Shown here piece after piece: positions 42,801 to 57,800 of a stretch of DNA of 64,000 nt (position 1 is its first letter; each line of letters begins with the position of its first letter). A program made the position numbers and the translations under genes. Below the pieces are notes generated by a model. It was given only the letters and a program-made list of their open reading frames with translations, had not been told where the DNA came from and ran no database searches. Source of the stretch: Rhynochetos jubatus (Eukaryota > Chordata > Aves > Eurypygiformes > Rhynochetidae); NCBI GenBank assembly GCA_027574665.1, contig CM050654.1, forward strand, positions 22,016,222 through 22,080,221. Direction: 5' to 3'.

Positions 42801-45800
42801 CAGGTCCTGAATTGCACATGTTTCAAATGCCCACTGTACATCAACCAGTTTAAGAGGCCTGAGTAGACCATCTGTCTGAAGGTACTGCCCAGTGGAGCAG
42901 ATCTACTCTTCTTGGAAAGCTTAAAGTTGGCTCAACAAGCGGAAGACAGAGGGATGCACAAACTGTTTCTTTTAAGAAGCGAAAGAAAATTGCCAAGAAC
43001 TTGACAATTTGGAGTCTGACACAGAACCTGGTCCCACAGTTCTGTGCTCAGGCCAAGACCTGCCTCTGCCCAGGACACACAGAGCAGCAAAGGCAGTCAT
43101 ACCATGGTCTGTCTGCCAACACGCTTCATATTGTCCTGGACACACAAGGTAATACAGGGTACCTGTGATTGTCCAATGGACTTAAACATGCTTTTTGGGG
43201 CTCATCAAGAGTAAAACGTTTTCATTACATTACTCCCATGAAAAAGAAAACTTATTTCACACAACTACAGAAGCCGTTTTGCCACTTGTGCTTCTTTTTT
43301 ACCTTCATTTCTGTGTCTGACTAATATAGCTCCTATTTTCAAAGAGGAAGACACCGTCTTGTCATTCCATTTCATGGAAGGGAGCTTCTTCTTAGCTGAG
43401 GCTCTGCAGAAATGCAAATAAACCTAACGGTAACCCCATAAAAGAAGTTTATTACCATATGCTTGATATGGCTAGTACTGAACATGGAATTCAATCATTA
43501 GGCTTGACAAAAACAAGCAAATTCTGTATTTTCAACAGGAAACAAGGATCATTCCTTATTTGTACTTTTTTATGACTCAGACCTTACTTACTGTTTAGTC
43601 TGGTTCATACCATTATAAGAACCGATATTATTCTCTTAGCCCTACCAGTCTGCTTCAGAAATGAATACTTATAGAGGGAGTATGTTAGTTAATGGTGGCA
43701 TATTTCCAGGGGACCATTAGGAGAATCATTATTAAAATTCTGAAGCAATAGACTGAATAAAAGCTGAAGCGTAAAGAAAAGTACAAGATGTGTAAGAGTA
43801 CCATTTTTTAAAAAAGGAATTATCATTTAAGGTAATATGCCTTCTCAGCATAAGAACTGTATGTGGAATGGAACCTATCTGTTCCTTCTCCTATTCCAGC
43901 CAGGAAGCCTTATTTTAAAACACTTGAATTTTTGTCTGCCTTTGAAAAAAATCATGACATCGGAACCCCTGTAGATTATAACTGAAGACTAATAAACACA
44001 GTACAATAAACTTGAAGAAATTATTAATTATAAAAAGTTCCATAACAGCAATTCAAATAAACCCTCTCTTATGCAGAACCAAATGACAATAACATCAGTA
44101 AGACCATATCCAGCTAAGCCTGTAAGACACTAACTTAAAACTCATCCATCTCTTGAAACAGCTGGGCAGGTTGTGGAAAATATCCTTGGAAAAATGTTGG
44201 CTCACATAAGCTAGGGAATCCGGAAATGATTAAGGCAGTTAAAATAAATTTAAGGCAAGAAAAGCTTACGGTACAAGTAATGTGTAAGAAAGCAACTAGT
44301 AATGCAATGAGAGACAAAATACTACATAGTCGAAATATTAAAACATCGAGGAACATATGACAATCAAGAGGGATTATTATTTTTTTTTAATGCAAGATGT
44401 AACCAACACCACATGTTGAATATTCTAGGATAAGCTTTGCAAAGAAGCATCTCCTGTTTAAGTTAACACATCCAGAGAAAAAGAAGAGTTGAAAGGAGGA
44501 ATGGTAAGTGACAGACAGAGGACAAAGAAGTGTCCTGAATGTAGGAGGCAACATTTTGGTAAAAGGAAAGACAAAACAATACCAAGATTGGGAAAAATCT
44601 CAAAAAGGTAGCAAAGTGAGAAGTGCAAAAAGTGAAAATGAGAGGCAAAAAGTAAAAATGAGGACAAGGAAACCAAAATCCTCAAAGGTAAAAATAGGGC
44701 ATTTTCCCGAAAAACCCAAAAACCCAACCCCACAAGCACCTTCACTTAACACTTAGGGAATACCAAAGGTGACAGAAGGAAGAAAGCAAGAAGGTTAGCG
44801 GGGAGATAATCAAAATATTTAAAGTAGGAGAGTAAAGAAACATGGGAGAAAGAAAAGAGCTGACATAAATCATTCTGTGTGGGTAACAGCACTGACATTT
44901 GGCATAGGAAGATGAAACAAGAACATAACCAACGCTATAATGTAGGAAACTGAAATACCATACAGACCTTTAAAAAAGGTGTGTTTTGAAGACAGACTGT
45001 GTCTACCACAGGAGGCATACTACCATATGATAGTCTGCATATCCAGGAATGGGTAAAAACTGCAAAGCAGCTGGTGGTGGAAGAATAAACAGAAGGCAAG
45101 CATGAGAATAAAGAAGCAGCTATGAGAATTTGTGAGAGATGTCACGGGTGGAGGCTGTCTTTGGCATATAGTAATCACAAAATGATAGAGTTTTTGATTC
45201 TTGGAGAAGTTAGGAGCAGGGTCTGCAAACCTTGGACTTCCAGAGGGCTGCCTTTGGCTTCTGCAGGAGCTTGGTTGAGTCCCTTGGGAGGCAGTCCTGA
45301 AGGGCAAAGGACTCCAGGAAGGCTGGACAATCTTCAAGAAGGAAATCTTAAATGTGCAGCAGCATGCAGTCCCCATGTGTCAGAAGACGAGCCAGCGGGT
45401 AAGAAGACCAGCTCGGCTGAACAGAGCTTTGGTTGGACCTCAGGGGTAAAAAAGGAGAGCTTACGAGGTCTGGAAGAAGTGGGAAGCAACCGAGGAAGAC
45501 TAGAAGGATATTTTGAGGTTTTGCAGGGAGAAAATTGGAAGGGTCAAAGCCTAACTAGAACTTAACCTGGCCTGTGCCATAAACGCCAATTAAAAATGTT
45601 CCTGTAAATACATTAACCACAAAAGAAGGGCTAAGGAGAATTTTCATCCTTTACTAGATGCCAGGGGAAACATGGTGACTAAGGATGAGGAAAAGGCTGA
45701 GGTACTTAATGCCTTCTTTGCCTCAGTCTTTAATAGTAAGACCAGTTGTTCTTGGGGTACCCAGCCCCCTGTAATGGTAGGCAGCGACAGGGAGCAGAAT

Positions 45801-48800
45801 GAAGCCCCCACAATCCAAGGGGAAATGGCTAGCGACCTGCTGTACCACTTAGACACCCACAAGCCTATGGGTCCGGATGCAATCCACCCAAGGGTGCTGA
45901 GGGAGCTGGCAGAAGTGCTCACCAAGCCACTTCCCCAGTATCTACCAGCAGTGCTGGCTAACTGGGTAGGTCCCAGTCGACTGGAGGTTAGTTAATGTGA
46001 CACCCCCCTACAAGAAGGGCCGGAAGGAGGATCCAGGGAACTACAGGTCTGCCAGTCTGACCTTGGTGCCAGGGAAGGTTGTGGAGCAGATTGTCTTGAG
46101 TGCCATCACGCAGCACGTACAGGACAACCAGGTGATCAGTCCCAGTCAGCACGGGTTCATTAAAGGCACGTTCTGCTTGACAAACCTGATCTTGTTCTAT
46201 GACCAGGTGACCCGCTTAGTGGTCGAGGGAAAGGCTGTGCAAGTTGTCTACCTGGAATTTAGTAAAGTCTTTGATACTGTTTCCCACAGTATTCTCCTGG
46301 AGAAACTGGCTGCTCATGGCTTGGATGGGTGTACTCTTTGCTGGGTAAAAAAACTGGATGGATTGCCAGGCCCAAAAGAGTTGTGATGAATGGAGTTAAA
46401 TCCAGTTGGAGTTAACTGGAGTTAAATCCAGTTGGCAGCTGGTCACAAGTGGTGCTCCCCAGGGCTCAGTACTGGGGGCAGTTCTGTTCAATATCAATGA
46501 CCTGGATGAGGGGCTCGAGTGCATTCTCAGTAAGTTTGCAGACAACACCAAGTTGGGGGGGACTTTTAATCTGCCTGAGGTTAGGAAGGCTCTTCAGAGG
46601 GATCTGGACAGACCGTATCAATGGGCCGATTCCAACTGTATGAGGCTGAACAAGGCCAAGTGCTGGGTCACTTGGACCACCGCAACCCCCTGCAACACTA
46701 CGTGCTTGGAGATGAGTGGCTGGAAAGCTGCCAGCAGAAAAGGACCTGTGGGTGTTGGCTGACAGCTGGCTGGATATGAGCCAGCAGTGTGTCCAGGTGG
46801 CTAAGAACACCAATGGCATCCTGGCCCTCATCAGGAGCAGAGTGGCCTTCAGGACTAGGGCAGTCATTGTCCCTCTGTACTTGGCACTGGTGAGGCTGCA
46901 CCTCGAATCCTGTGTTCAGTTTTTGGTGCTTCACTACTTGAAAGACATTGAGGTGCTGGAGCATATCCAGATAAGGGCAGCAAAGCTGGGGAAGGGTTTG
47001 GAGAACAAGTCCTGTGAGGAGTGGGCTGAGGGAACTGGGGTTGTTTAGCCTGAAGAAGAGGTGGCTCAGGTGAGACCTTATTGCTTTCTACAACTACCTG
47101 AAAGGAGGCTGCAGAGAGGTGGATGTTGCTCTCTTCTCCCAAGTGACAAGGGAAGGGACAAGAGGAAATGGTCTCAAGTTGCACCAGGGGAAATTTAGAT
47201 TGGGTATTAGGAAAAACTTCCCTGAAAGGATTATCAGGCATTGGAACAGGCTGCCCAGGGAGGCAGTTGTGTCACTGTCCCTGGAGGTATTTAAGAGATG
47301 TGTGGACAAGGCACTCAGGGACATGGTTTAGTGGTGGTATTAGTGATCTTAGAATCTTTTAGGTTGGAAAAGACCTTTATGATTCTATAATTCTAAAGCA
47401 TGTTGTTAAAACAAAAAGAAAAACTTCAGGTGAAATTTGAGTGCCCTGAAAATTATTAGCTTTTTGCCATTGGGAAAGGATTTAATCTTCTGTGGGCATC
47501 AATCAGAACCATGGCTTAAACAATGTATAGAATGCAATTAAATTAAAAAACAAACAAACAAAAAAACCCACCGAAACACAACAACAAACCTCACAACACA
47601 AAACCCCAAAAAGCCCACAAAAAACACCCAACCAAAACTTTCAAATAAACCATGTGAGAAGTAAAATATATTTGCACCAATAAACATTCAGGGTATAAGA
47701 TGGAACACAATTCTTCCTTCATGTCATGTTGACATGACATGAACACTCCATTTTAAATAACACATAGAAAGGCTAAACACAGAAGAAAATTAGACTTTCA
47801 TCAAGTCAAATCCATGGTTTTGTTCCAATATAAGATGTTTTCTGTTCTTTTTGTTTCCCCAGACAGTCCAAACAGATGCTGCCTGTAAAAGTTTGACGTG
47901 TTTGCATGCTGGTAACAGGTCATGGATCATCAACTTGCCCAATAGAGCTATCTTATTGCCATTCAGAACATCCTTACCCAGCATTCGTTCTAATATGTGA
48001 ACAGTCTGATAAGAGGGAATCTGATATAATCTATACTTTGAATGAAGAAACCTAAAAGTTTCATTTTGGCTAATTTAACCAAACTAAACTGCATAAAGTC
48101 AAATCACTTCAGTCAGCCAGGTAGAAAGATGAAAGCTGTTACTACTATTTTTTTTCTTAATGTTCTCAGAGACTGTAATGTTGGATGCCAAAGCACAGAT
48201 AACAGTGCTCTCAATAGGAGAAACGTTCCTTTCCCCTGCCCCCAGTCTTCTGAAGCAAAGTTTGTACAGAAAACACCCTAAGTGCTCCCTTTCCAAAAGC
48301 ACAAGAGTAGCATTTGATGTCTTGCCTGGGAGTTTTTCCTGGTCTCACAACAGTGGTGAAAACTTGTACTGCCTGGAGGAACTCTTGAGAGAAGATGCAA
48401 CAGAACTGGAATCTAACCAGCCTCTCATTATCATAACATAAACCCACTGAAATCATTATTAACTCCCTGAATACAGTAGTTATAAAGATTTATAACCGAT
48501 GTCTACTCCAATAAGTGTTTCTTTAAATTTTTTATGAGTTCTAACTCATGATTACACCTGTGATAGGAAAGAAATATGACACTAATTGTAAATAGTAAAT
48601 GTGTAGAAATGCCTAGTGTATTATTACTGCACTAATCATGAGTAATGATTAAATATGCTGCATAGAATTTTAACATTAATCAAACTGATAACTGTAACAA
48701 GCAGATCAATACCTTTCCAAGCATAGCTCCTTTTCACCAAATATGTTTGCAAATAGTGTGATTACTTGTTATTGCATATTCTGGGAACTACTTCAGAAGG

Positions 48801-51800
48801 CAAAGCACATAGGTATTTGGTGACTATTTATTACAAAAAAAAAAAACAAACACCAAACCACCAAAAAGCACATTCATTACAGTCCTAAGGATAATTACAA
48901 TCTTGCTAGAATGAGACTAAAAAGTTTGACTTTTTCTTCTGCTTCCATCAGTCAGTGAATTAATTGCTTTACAAATATGAACATCAATATTCTATTTCTG
49001 AGAAAGGCATCTGTTTTTCAATGACATCCCACAAAAGTCTCTGGTACCATGAAATGTATGAGGTGTCTTACTCTGCAGTACCAAACTATGTGAAGGTGTG
49101 GTTTTTTCATGCAAAATCTAATTTATTTGGCTCACTTCATTCTAAGTGATGTGGGCTACTGGACTCCAACATTAACCATAGGCTATAAAGCATGTTTTGG
49201 AAACCCACAGGGCTAATGGCTTCAAATGCAGTTTCACTTCTTCAGGACTGCACTCCAAACAAGAACAGAATTTTATTATTTTCCTTCAAACATCAAGTTC
49301 TAACATGTATCTGTAAGGCCTAAGGACAAGTTACTTGCACACTAATTGCCTTGCAAAATCATAAGCTGAATATACAATCTCTCAACAGAACACAGTGTGT
49401 ATTTTGCATGCGCAGCAACCTATGGGTATATGCAAAAAAACCCCAAACCAACCAAAATGGAAGGGTTTGACCAAGTAGACATTACAGATAAAATATGCAA
49501 GTTTTAGGAATGCAAATTTATACTTGCATTTCTAAGTTGCTAACTGATGTGACTCTAACCTGAGATAGTGTTCCAGACTGAAGCAAAAAAGCAACTTTTT
49601 TGCAGCCCCCCTTTTACCTCTTTGAATGATGGATAAGGATTATCACTATTTCATAGTAAAATACCTCTCTCTAAAATTGAGGCTCACATAGATGAGAGAC
49701 TCTGTGGCCTGAACATCCTTCCTGACAGCATTACGGCTCCAACCCCACACAACTTTCCCATCACAGAGCAATTATGAAGGGGCCTACAGGTTTTTCCACT
49801 ATGCAAGAAGGCTTTAATTCAAATGTTACCTTCCCCAAGACCCACTGCAGAAAAAAACCCCAACCCTGATGGGTCAGATATGAAGATGGGTATCACACCA
49901 GGGCTTGCTTGACTGGCACAACCACAAGGTAAGTTAGGCTGACTAAGGATGTTTCATAGCCAGGAAGTCTAAGGGAATCACTCATCCAGTGTACTCCTCA
50001 GGCAACCCTGACCACAAGTCTCTTGTGAACCTAGCCTTTTACGCAAAGTTTCCCGCCAGGAAGTTAGATGGGGGAACATCATGTGTTCTCAATTGTGGGT
50101 GAGTGTTCACCCCCAAAACAATGTAGTACAATCTGTAGCCTCTATGTGCCATTGCAATACTGTGTATTTGGGGCCAGCAAAAGGAATTCAATGAGGAATT
50201 AGATTTTTCTCCTTTCCAGTATTCAGAAAATTTATCACAGTAACTAAGGTTTCTACAGTTGTTTCAAAGAAAGAAAGGAAAAACAGAAAAGCAAAAAAAT
50301 CCCACCCCATCAGTTTACGCAATTTAAAACCTAAAGTACCTTTCTAAAAGGGAAGCAGAATGCAGTTTTAACAGACCCTAAATGGTCTGCTTCATGCATG
50401 CTCACTTACTACCGAACCAAGATACTCTTAAAATTTCAAGCACGGAAAGCTGCTCTGGTTACCTTGGTGATAAACTAAAGACAAAAATTGCACATAATTG
50501 TTGCTGATGTCACTGCTCCCAGTTGTTTCCAAGGTTACAGAGTACCTCAAATAATTTTGATGTTTCATTTCTAGACTGTATTGGAAGCCCATTTTCTGTT
50601 CTTAGTGAATTGTGTAGTGCTGCAGGTAATCTATCTAAACCTTATCTAATAAGGCATCGGCAGCCTCTCAGCAACCTCTGGTAATGATGTAGATTCATAT
50701 GTTGAAAATGTAGCTACCTAGCTCTTTACTGAGCACCTTGACTCCAAGATTATCTCAATTATTTTTATCCTAAGAATCTATTCCTATAACAAAGTATATT
50801 AATCAATCATATAAAAATATCTGAACACTAAATGTCTTACTGCGAAGCAATATTACGTGTGAATTATCTACCTGGAAGGAAGCTGTTCTCTTGGCTGAAT
50901 GGTGGAAAATTAGCTGTTAACTATTTATAACTGACTGATCTTCCCACTGTCTTCAAACTCATTTTAAATGCAGATCACGAGTATTTTGCTGCACTAAAAA
51001 AAAAAAATCAGTTATGTTACATCTTCTATACAACCTCCGGTTTACGTACACCGTAGCATGAATCTCTTTAAAAGTCTGTAACTACTGTATGTAAGGATCA
51101 CTCTGCTACCCTCACAGTATTGTGAGGCAGTAGCCTCAGGACAACTACAGACAATGCTGTTAACTACTGCAGTTCTGTCAAGAAACCGGGCAGTTTTGAA
51201 AATGCACTAAAACCAATGTATTTTAAATCTAAAATAATAAAATGAAGACTTTGTAGGTCAGCTCTATGCCCTGAATCTAACTAAGCCACATTTCAAATCC
51301 TCACTTCAGAAGGAGACAAGAGTTAGATGTCCATCTACCACCACTCCTCCTGCTGGATGTGCCTTTCATCACTTGACTGCTCTCAGACTGCAGGGCTTGA
51401 CCTTGTCAGCATGAAATTTTCCACTAGAGCACAACAAAATAGCGCTTACTGTATCTTAGCAGTCTGTTATTACTTATGCAATGGGTTTTTAAAAGTAATA
51501 ATTTATTTTAGAAACTGGTTGACTAAGAGAGTTTATGTGCATTTAATGCATGAAATGAACTGCATATGGAGTCACTAAAAACAGCTGTCAGGCGTCTCAG
51601 CTTCTACCTAGAGTTCAGGGAGGGTTAGAGTGCAGCACAGAGAATAAAACAGAATATCAGAGGTATTTTGGATTTGTTTACTCAGAAAATGGCTGAGAGC
51701 TGAGAATATTTATTTTCATGACTATTCATTTGTGTTCTCTGTGAACTCATTTCAGCTGCATACATTTTAGCTCTTCTGCGTGTAATTCCCATGAATGCTC

Positions 51801-54800
51801 TAGCAACAAATATACTGGCAGGAATGTTTGCTGAGACAGTCTGTTTTAAATAAGCACCGAAGAATATATTTATAAAACAATACCCTTCTATTTGTAATTG
51901 CATGTATTCATGAGAAAGCCAGTTGGAGGAGAGATTCTTAATGAATAAAAACCCATATAAAAAAAAACATACTGTGCAGGTAAAGTCTTCCCTAACAGCT
52001 GAAATAGTAAATGCTCACAACAGAGTAGTCAACAACAGCCACAGAGCATGAATTACTTGTTGAAATTAGGCTATGAATACATCTAAACAAAGAATGCAGC
52101 TGCAAATTCAAATTCATCTGTACACAACTTACAAAAAGGAACAGAAAGACAAAATCCATGAGAAACATATATGTAGTTTTATATAAGTTGTCTGATAACT
52201 AATAGCTAAGAAAAGAGAGGAGGGAAATTACACCAAGATGATTTAATTTTAGGACTGATTTATGTAGTATATAAGAATACGATAATACTTTACCACTTTC
52301 TCAAATATATTAAAACGTCATAAGGCAATGGGGAACAGACCTGATTTTGCTACGGTATGGCTGCTAACCGCATACACTTCAATTTTTAGATCTACTGCCA
52401 GACTTCAAAGATTTATTATCCATACATACTTGGTATCGTCTTAGACACAAACAGCTCTCTGCTTCTTAGATACAGATGTAATGAAGGTAACACTACTACT
52501 CATTACTCAGCTCAACCCTGGCACAAATCTATTTAAGTCTGATATTTAAACCCTAGAATGCATTTGACCTTTACCAGTTCATATTCCTATTGGAAATGAA
52601 TTAGTAATTAATAACTCCATCTTTATAGGGGCAGAGTCCCTGCCCTGGCATGTCTTGGCACTGTTGCAAACCATGAGACAATGTGATAGTAACATTAAAA
52701 TAACTTGCCCTTACAGCACAAAACCCTTTCCCATGGAATTAATACATGCTTTGCCAGATTATACATAAAAACACCAGGGCATTCATCCACCACCCAGGGT
52801 ACCCCAGGGTCAACACTGAGTCCAGCCCCATTCAGCATCTTCATTAATGATCTGGATGATAGGACAGGGTGCACCCTCTGTGAATTTGCTCATGTTCCAA
52901 CCTGAGGGGAATGGCTGATGCACCAGAGGGTTGTGCTGCCATCTGGAGAGATGGAACCTCAACAGGCTGGAGAAGTGGACCAACAGGAACCTCATGAAGT
53001 TCAGCAAAGGGAAGTGCAACGTCCTGCACCAGTATAAGCTGGGGACTGACCAGGTGGAAAGCAGCTTTGCATAAAAGAACCTGGCGGTCCTGGTGGACAC
53101 CAAGTTGAACACGATCCAGCAATGTGCTTTGTGGCAAAGAAGGCAACTGGCATCCTGGGCTGCAAGAACAGGGCTGTTGCCAGCAGGTTTGGGAGGGTGA
53201 TCCTTCCCTTCTACTCAGCACTGTCGAGGCCACACCTGGGGTACTGTGTCCAGTTCTGGGTGAGAGAGATACCAGAGAGAGACAAAGCAACTGGAGACAG
53301 TCCAGTAAAGGATCACCAAGATTGATTAAGGGACTGGAGCACCTCATGTGAGGAAAGGCTGAGACAGGCAGGACTGGTTAGCAAGGAGAAGAGAAAGCTC
53401 AGGATGGATATTATTGATATATATATAAATCTATGAAGGGAGACTGTAAAGAAGACTGAGCCACACTCTTTTCGGTGGTGCCCAGGGCCAGGACCAGAGG
53501 CAGTGAGAAGGAATAGGAACTGAAACATAGGAGGTTCCCTCTGAACATCAGGAAACATTTTTTCACTGTGAGGGTGACCCAGGACAGGCACAGGTTGCCC
53601 AGGGAGCCAATCTTTGGAGATACTCAAAAGATGTCTGCACATGGTCCTGGACAACCTGCTACAGGTGACCCAGGTTTAGCAGGAGGGTTGGACAAGATGA
53701 ACTCCAGTGGCCCCTTCCAACCTCAGCCATCCTGTGGAAGCATATATATAGCCAAACACACACACTTACTGACATTTTCTAAAACCCATCTATGGCTCGC
53801 TTTCTGTGAAATCAGTGATGCTGAACTCTTTGGAAAAATCAAACACAGGAAGGAGATTAAAAGAATTTTAAGAGAAAGAAAACACAGAAGTGATCCTTGG
53901 AAATTCCACTAACTACCTTACAATATGTTTAGGCACCTAAATAATTTCGAAAATCTAGTAATATTTGACTTGTTCAAATTACATTAGTAGACTGTAACCT
54001 GCTGAAGAACTAGTAGTGATCTCAATCCTCAGTCACAGATCTGTATTCTTTTCCACCTACAGATAGACTCTATCCTTGAATTGCTTTGCTATTCATATAC
54101 TAATCAAGGAGGATCCTGAGGACTATATAATTTCTGCTCATTATATATTTCCACAGTACTCTTACATGTAAAGTGACATCTCACATTTTTAGCATTTGGG
54201 ATTTTCTATAAAAATGCAATCACAAAGTAATGAAAGTCCACTGTATCAGACAATAAAATGGTGTGTAAAAGTAAAATTATTCCTCAGAGAAGTGTACATA
54301 GCTTTTATGGTTACCATGATGCTCTACCTATAACCATAGGCAGAATCTGGTCTTTTGAAGTGTGAAACTATCAGGAAGCTGAAGTTGTGATGGGGAAGGA
54401 GGTGGACACACCAGGTTTGGTTCAACCAGAGCCAGGTCAGCTCCTGAAGCAGTCAAGCATCACTAAATTCAAACTAGTAAGCACTCCCAAGAGCTTTAGG
54501 TCTCAACCCAGTACAACACAGGTGAAGAACTACACTATTCAATGAGTACTTACAAGCTCAACTCCATCCCACTCCTGGGTATTTGACATGAATTAATGAA
54601 GCATAATACCTTTTAATGAAATTTCATTTAATTCTCTGTTTCTGTGGGTTAGAAAATTAAATAACCTTTACTTATCACCAATCAGTTTTAAAACAGGTGC
54701 CTTCTACTGCTTTCAAAAGAGCAACACTTCAATGACACAGACCTGAGAGGAGAATATGGTTCAGTTTCTATTAGTGTCAGTTGTCAGTGTAATCCAGAAA

Positions 54801-57800
54801 ATTGCTCTTAATTTACCACCTTGCTGTAAACAGGATTGAAAAGAGACTGATCCTGAAACACAGGATCTTTGCAACATGATCCAAAATCCTCACTTTACAC
54901 TGATATATACATCCAGTCGTTCAAGGATTTTTTATTTCCTCTTTGCCACACTACTTTTCATAGCCATTACTTTTCAAGATTTCAAATCAGTGCTACCTTA
55001 AGACAGAGTACTAATATGATGTAATGTTTCTCACAAGATAACATCATTTGAAGAATTTACGGACCTATTTTACTTTTAAAAGCTTAGGTGTAATGGTATT
55101 TGAGAATCTTTTACTTTGTAGTATTTTGCCAAAACAGACACACCTAAGTGGTGGCAGCAGATGGAAGAGGTTAAAAGTATCAACTCCCAAATTACCAACT
55201 TTGCTAGGCCAGCTTCCCTTCATAATTTAGACCCTTCTGTTAGAGATTTGAAAATATATTCTAGAGAGATGACATGTTAACAGAATCATTTCATGGTTCA
55301 GTGTCTTCACAGTATGATTTATCTCTATCTCTAGGCACTGGAGGTCCCTTTTGAGGATACTTATGAGTTAGATCCAAGAATTAGTTTTGATGAGAGAGAA
55401 TGTGTGCATCACTGCAAAACAGAACATTAACAGTTGCTCTAAGATAATGCTTCCTTCTCATTAGCAGTTTAAAGAATAAGTCTCATGCACATGATATCAC
55501 TACTGTTTCCAAGACACTGCACATTCATATAATAAAATGTTCGTGAAAGAGATTTTTTTTTTTAAATTTGCATTACCCCATGAACTTGTATCCCCTTCTC
55601 TTCCAAATCTACATACGGAAATAAGGTCCAGAAGGTTAGTGTCTAATGAAATATCTGGCTTAAAATTTAACTGGCATTTTCTTTCTCACTCCACTTTTGC
55701 TATCAGATATTTGCTGCACACATGACATTTTCTGTAGAACAAGAAAGGTGGTTAACCACTGGGAGATGCTTAAGCTCAGGCCATATTATCAAAAGTTCAA
55801 AGTTAATATTTACACACCTTAAATACCACAGTGTTCTCAAAAATGCTCAGTATCCAGCATGTCCTACTGTGAAACACTGGTCAGGTTTTCAGGGGAGTGT
55901 AGCACAGTGGGATCACCTATTTTTCATGCCCAACTTGAGACACTCAGTGAACTGTGAGGGTTCATCTGCCCCCTGGAAATCAGCTATTTTGTTAAGATAA
56001 ATTCAATCTCTAATTAGATTTGATGTTGTTCGACTCAGTGCAAGGCAACCATTTTACTGCTGTGTTCAAACAGCGACTTCTGGTAGCTGCAAGACAGAAT
56101 TCTAGATGTGACAAATAGTGAGTGTGTGTCTGATACGGGACAAGGATCAACAATGTCAGTTCACCACTGCATGTACATCACCCACTCCTCACTGCCGGCA
56201 GTTTGCAGTTACAGTTTAAACACACTAAAAATGGAGGGCAGGGAGCAATACATCTGTTTTCAGTCTTTCAACTATTTATGCTATTTATCTAACAGAAGCA
56301 TGTATGGGCCCTTCCCTAGAATCTTCATAATACAATCCTTACCCTGAACAAGATGGGGGAATACAACTGCAAATAAGAAAGGATAAGTTGTGTTCTTTAT
56401 TTGGAAAGGCACAGCAATCAGACAAGCCATTTGCTGCTCGTGTTGAGGAGATGGAAGAGACAGAGAGACATGATTGAGGCCTTGTTATCTACAGTGTCCT
56501 GTTAAGAACTATCTTCAGAGATCAGAGACAAAAGTACTTGAATCTTTTTCAAGCAATGCTGAAAGGAGAGAGATGTGAAAACTATAAAAAACTGTGACAA
56601 AAACCAGAGCTAGGAACCTCAGAGCACTAATGGAGAATACAAAAAAATCAAACATAGTGCCATCAGAACTTCCCATATTATGAACTTCTGCCTTACAGAC
56701 AAGACTCCAGTCTTATCTGACAGCTCACAGGGCTATCAGTACAAGTTCTAACATTTCTATAGAAATACCAGCCTGCCAAGAGAAGCATGACTGGGAAAAT
56801 CCTAATTTCAACAGTCTTCCAATGAGATACCTACGTAGGATGGGATAGGGAGAACATTCATGGCAACTGGTATGTTTAATTGTGAGATATGTTGCTTTCC
56901 ATTTATGTCCTCCACAGAGGGGAATGTAAAATATTTCAAATAGAAATTATGAAGATAGATCTGGATTTAAATGAGCATAAAGGGCCTCCTCTTCCAGCAA
57001 TGCCATTTGACCCAAACATCTTGAAGTCCTATGATGTATCCACAGACATGCCTCTTTGCAGACCTCTGAGTCATACAACCTGGAGCTGAGTCCATCCCTG
57101 GTGCTAGTTACATAATTCAGATGTAGACCTGCGTAAGTTGGAGATGGTAAGTTTAAAAGAAATCTTAAGTTTACAAATAAAGGTTTAATTCTCCCAGTTT
57201 CCTGAAGACCGAAATTTTGACTATGCTTTGCTGAATATTTAATTTTCTAAAGCAGTGTCACTGACCTTCCCTTCCATGGTTATAACTGCAGTATAGAAAC
57301 TATAGAGAAGCATAATTTCTTACCTACTGGAAAAACATTTAGGCTTTGCAACTAGTACTATCTGAATTTAATACCTTATTTGCATCTTGTTTAGAGACCA
57401 CAAGCAGTATAGGATGTTTGGCTACTGTTAGCTTTTCCCATTGTCCTGATTAAATTATCACATGAAAACAGTAAAAGCCTAATCCTTGTGCTACACAAGA
57501 AGACATCTCCAAAGATCTTGGGAGTATGCAACTGCTGTGACTCTAAATCCAAAATCGTTAATGCAATGGTAGATTCAAACCCTATAAAGTCAAAGACTCA
57601 CTGATTTCAATTATATAAATTTAAGACTAAGGCCTAGCTCCACAGCTCACTAAGTTTAAACTCAATGCCAAGGCTAACAGCACAATTACTGGCTGGCTCT
57701 AGAAAAAAAATCCAATGACTAAACTGACATAGAAACTTAACTACTTTATTCCTGACTTGAGAATTCTGTGGAAACATACACACTCACATATTTCTGTATC

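Noticed and set aside
44458-44756. Frames of 82-95 codons on both strands
   Set aside because: These result from the purine-rich composition, which removes stop codons. The translations are low complexity.
45122-47362. Series of plus- and minus-strand frames of 64-147 codons
   Set aside because: All lie in the CR1 element. The plus frames are pieces of its broken ORF2 and the minus frames are shadows.
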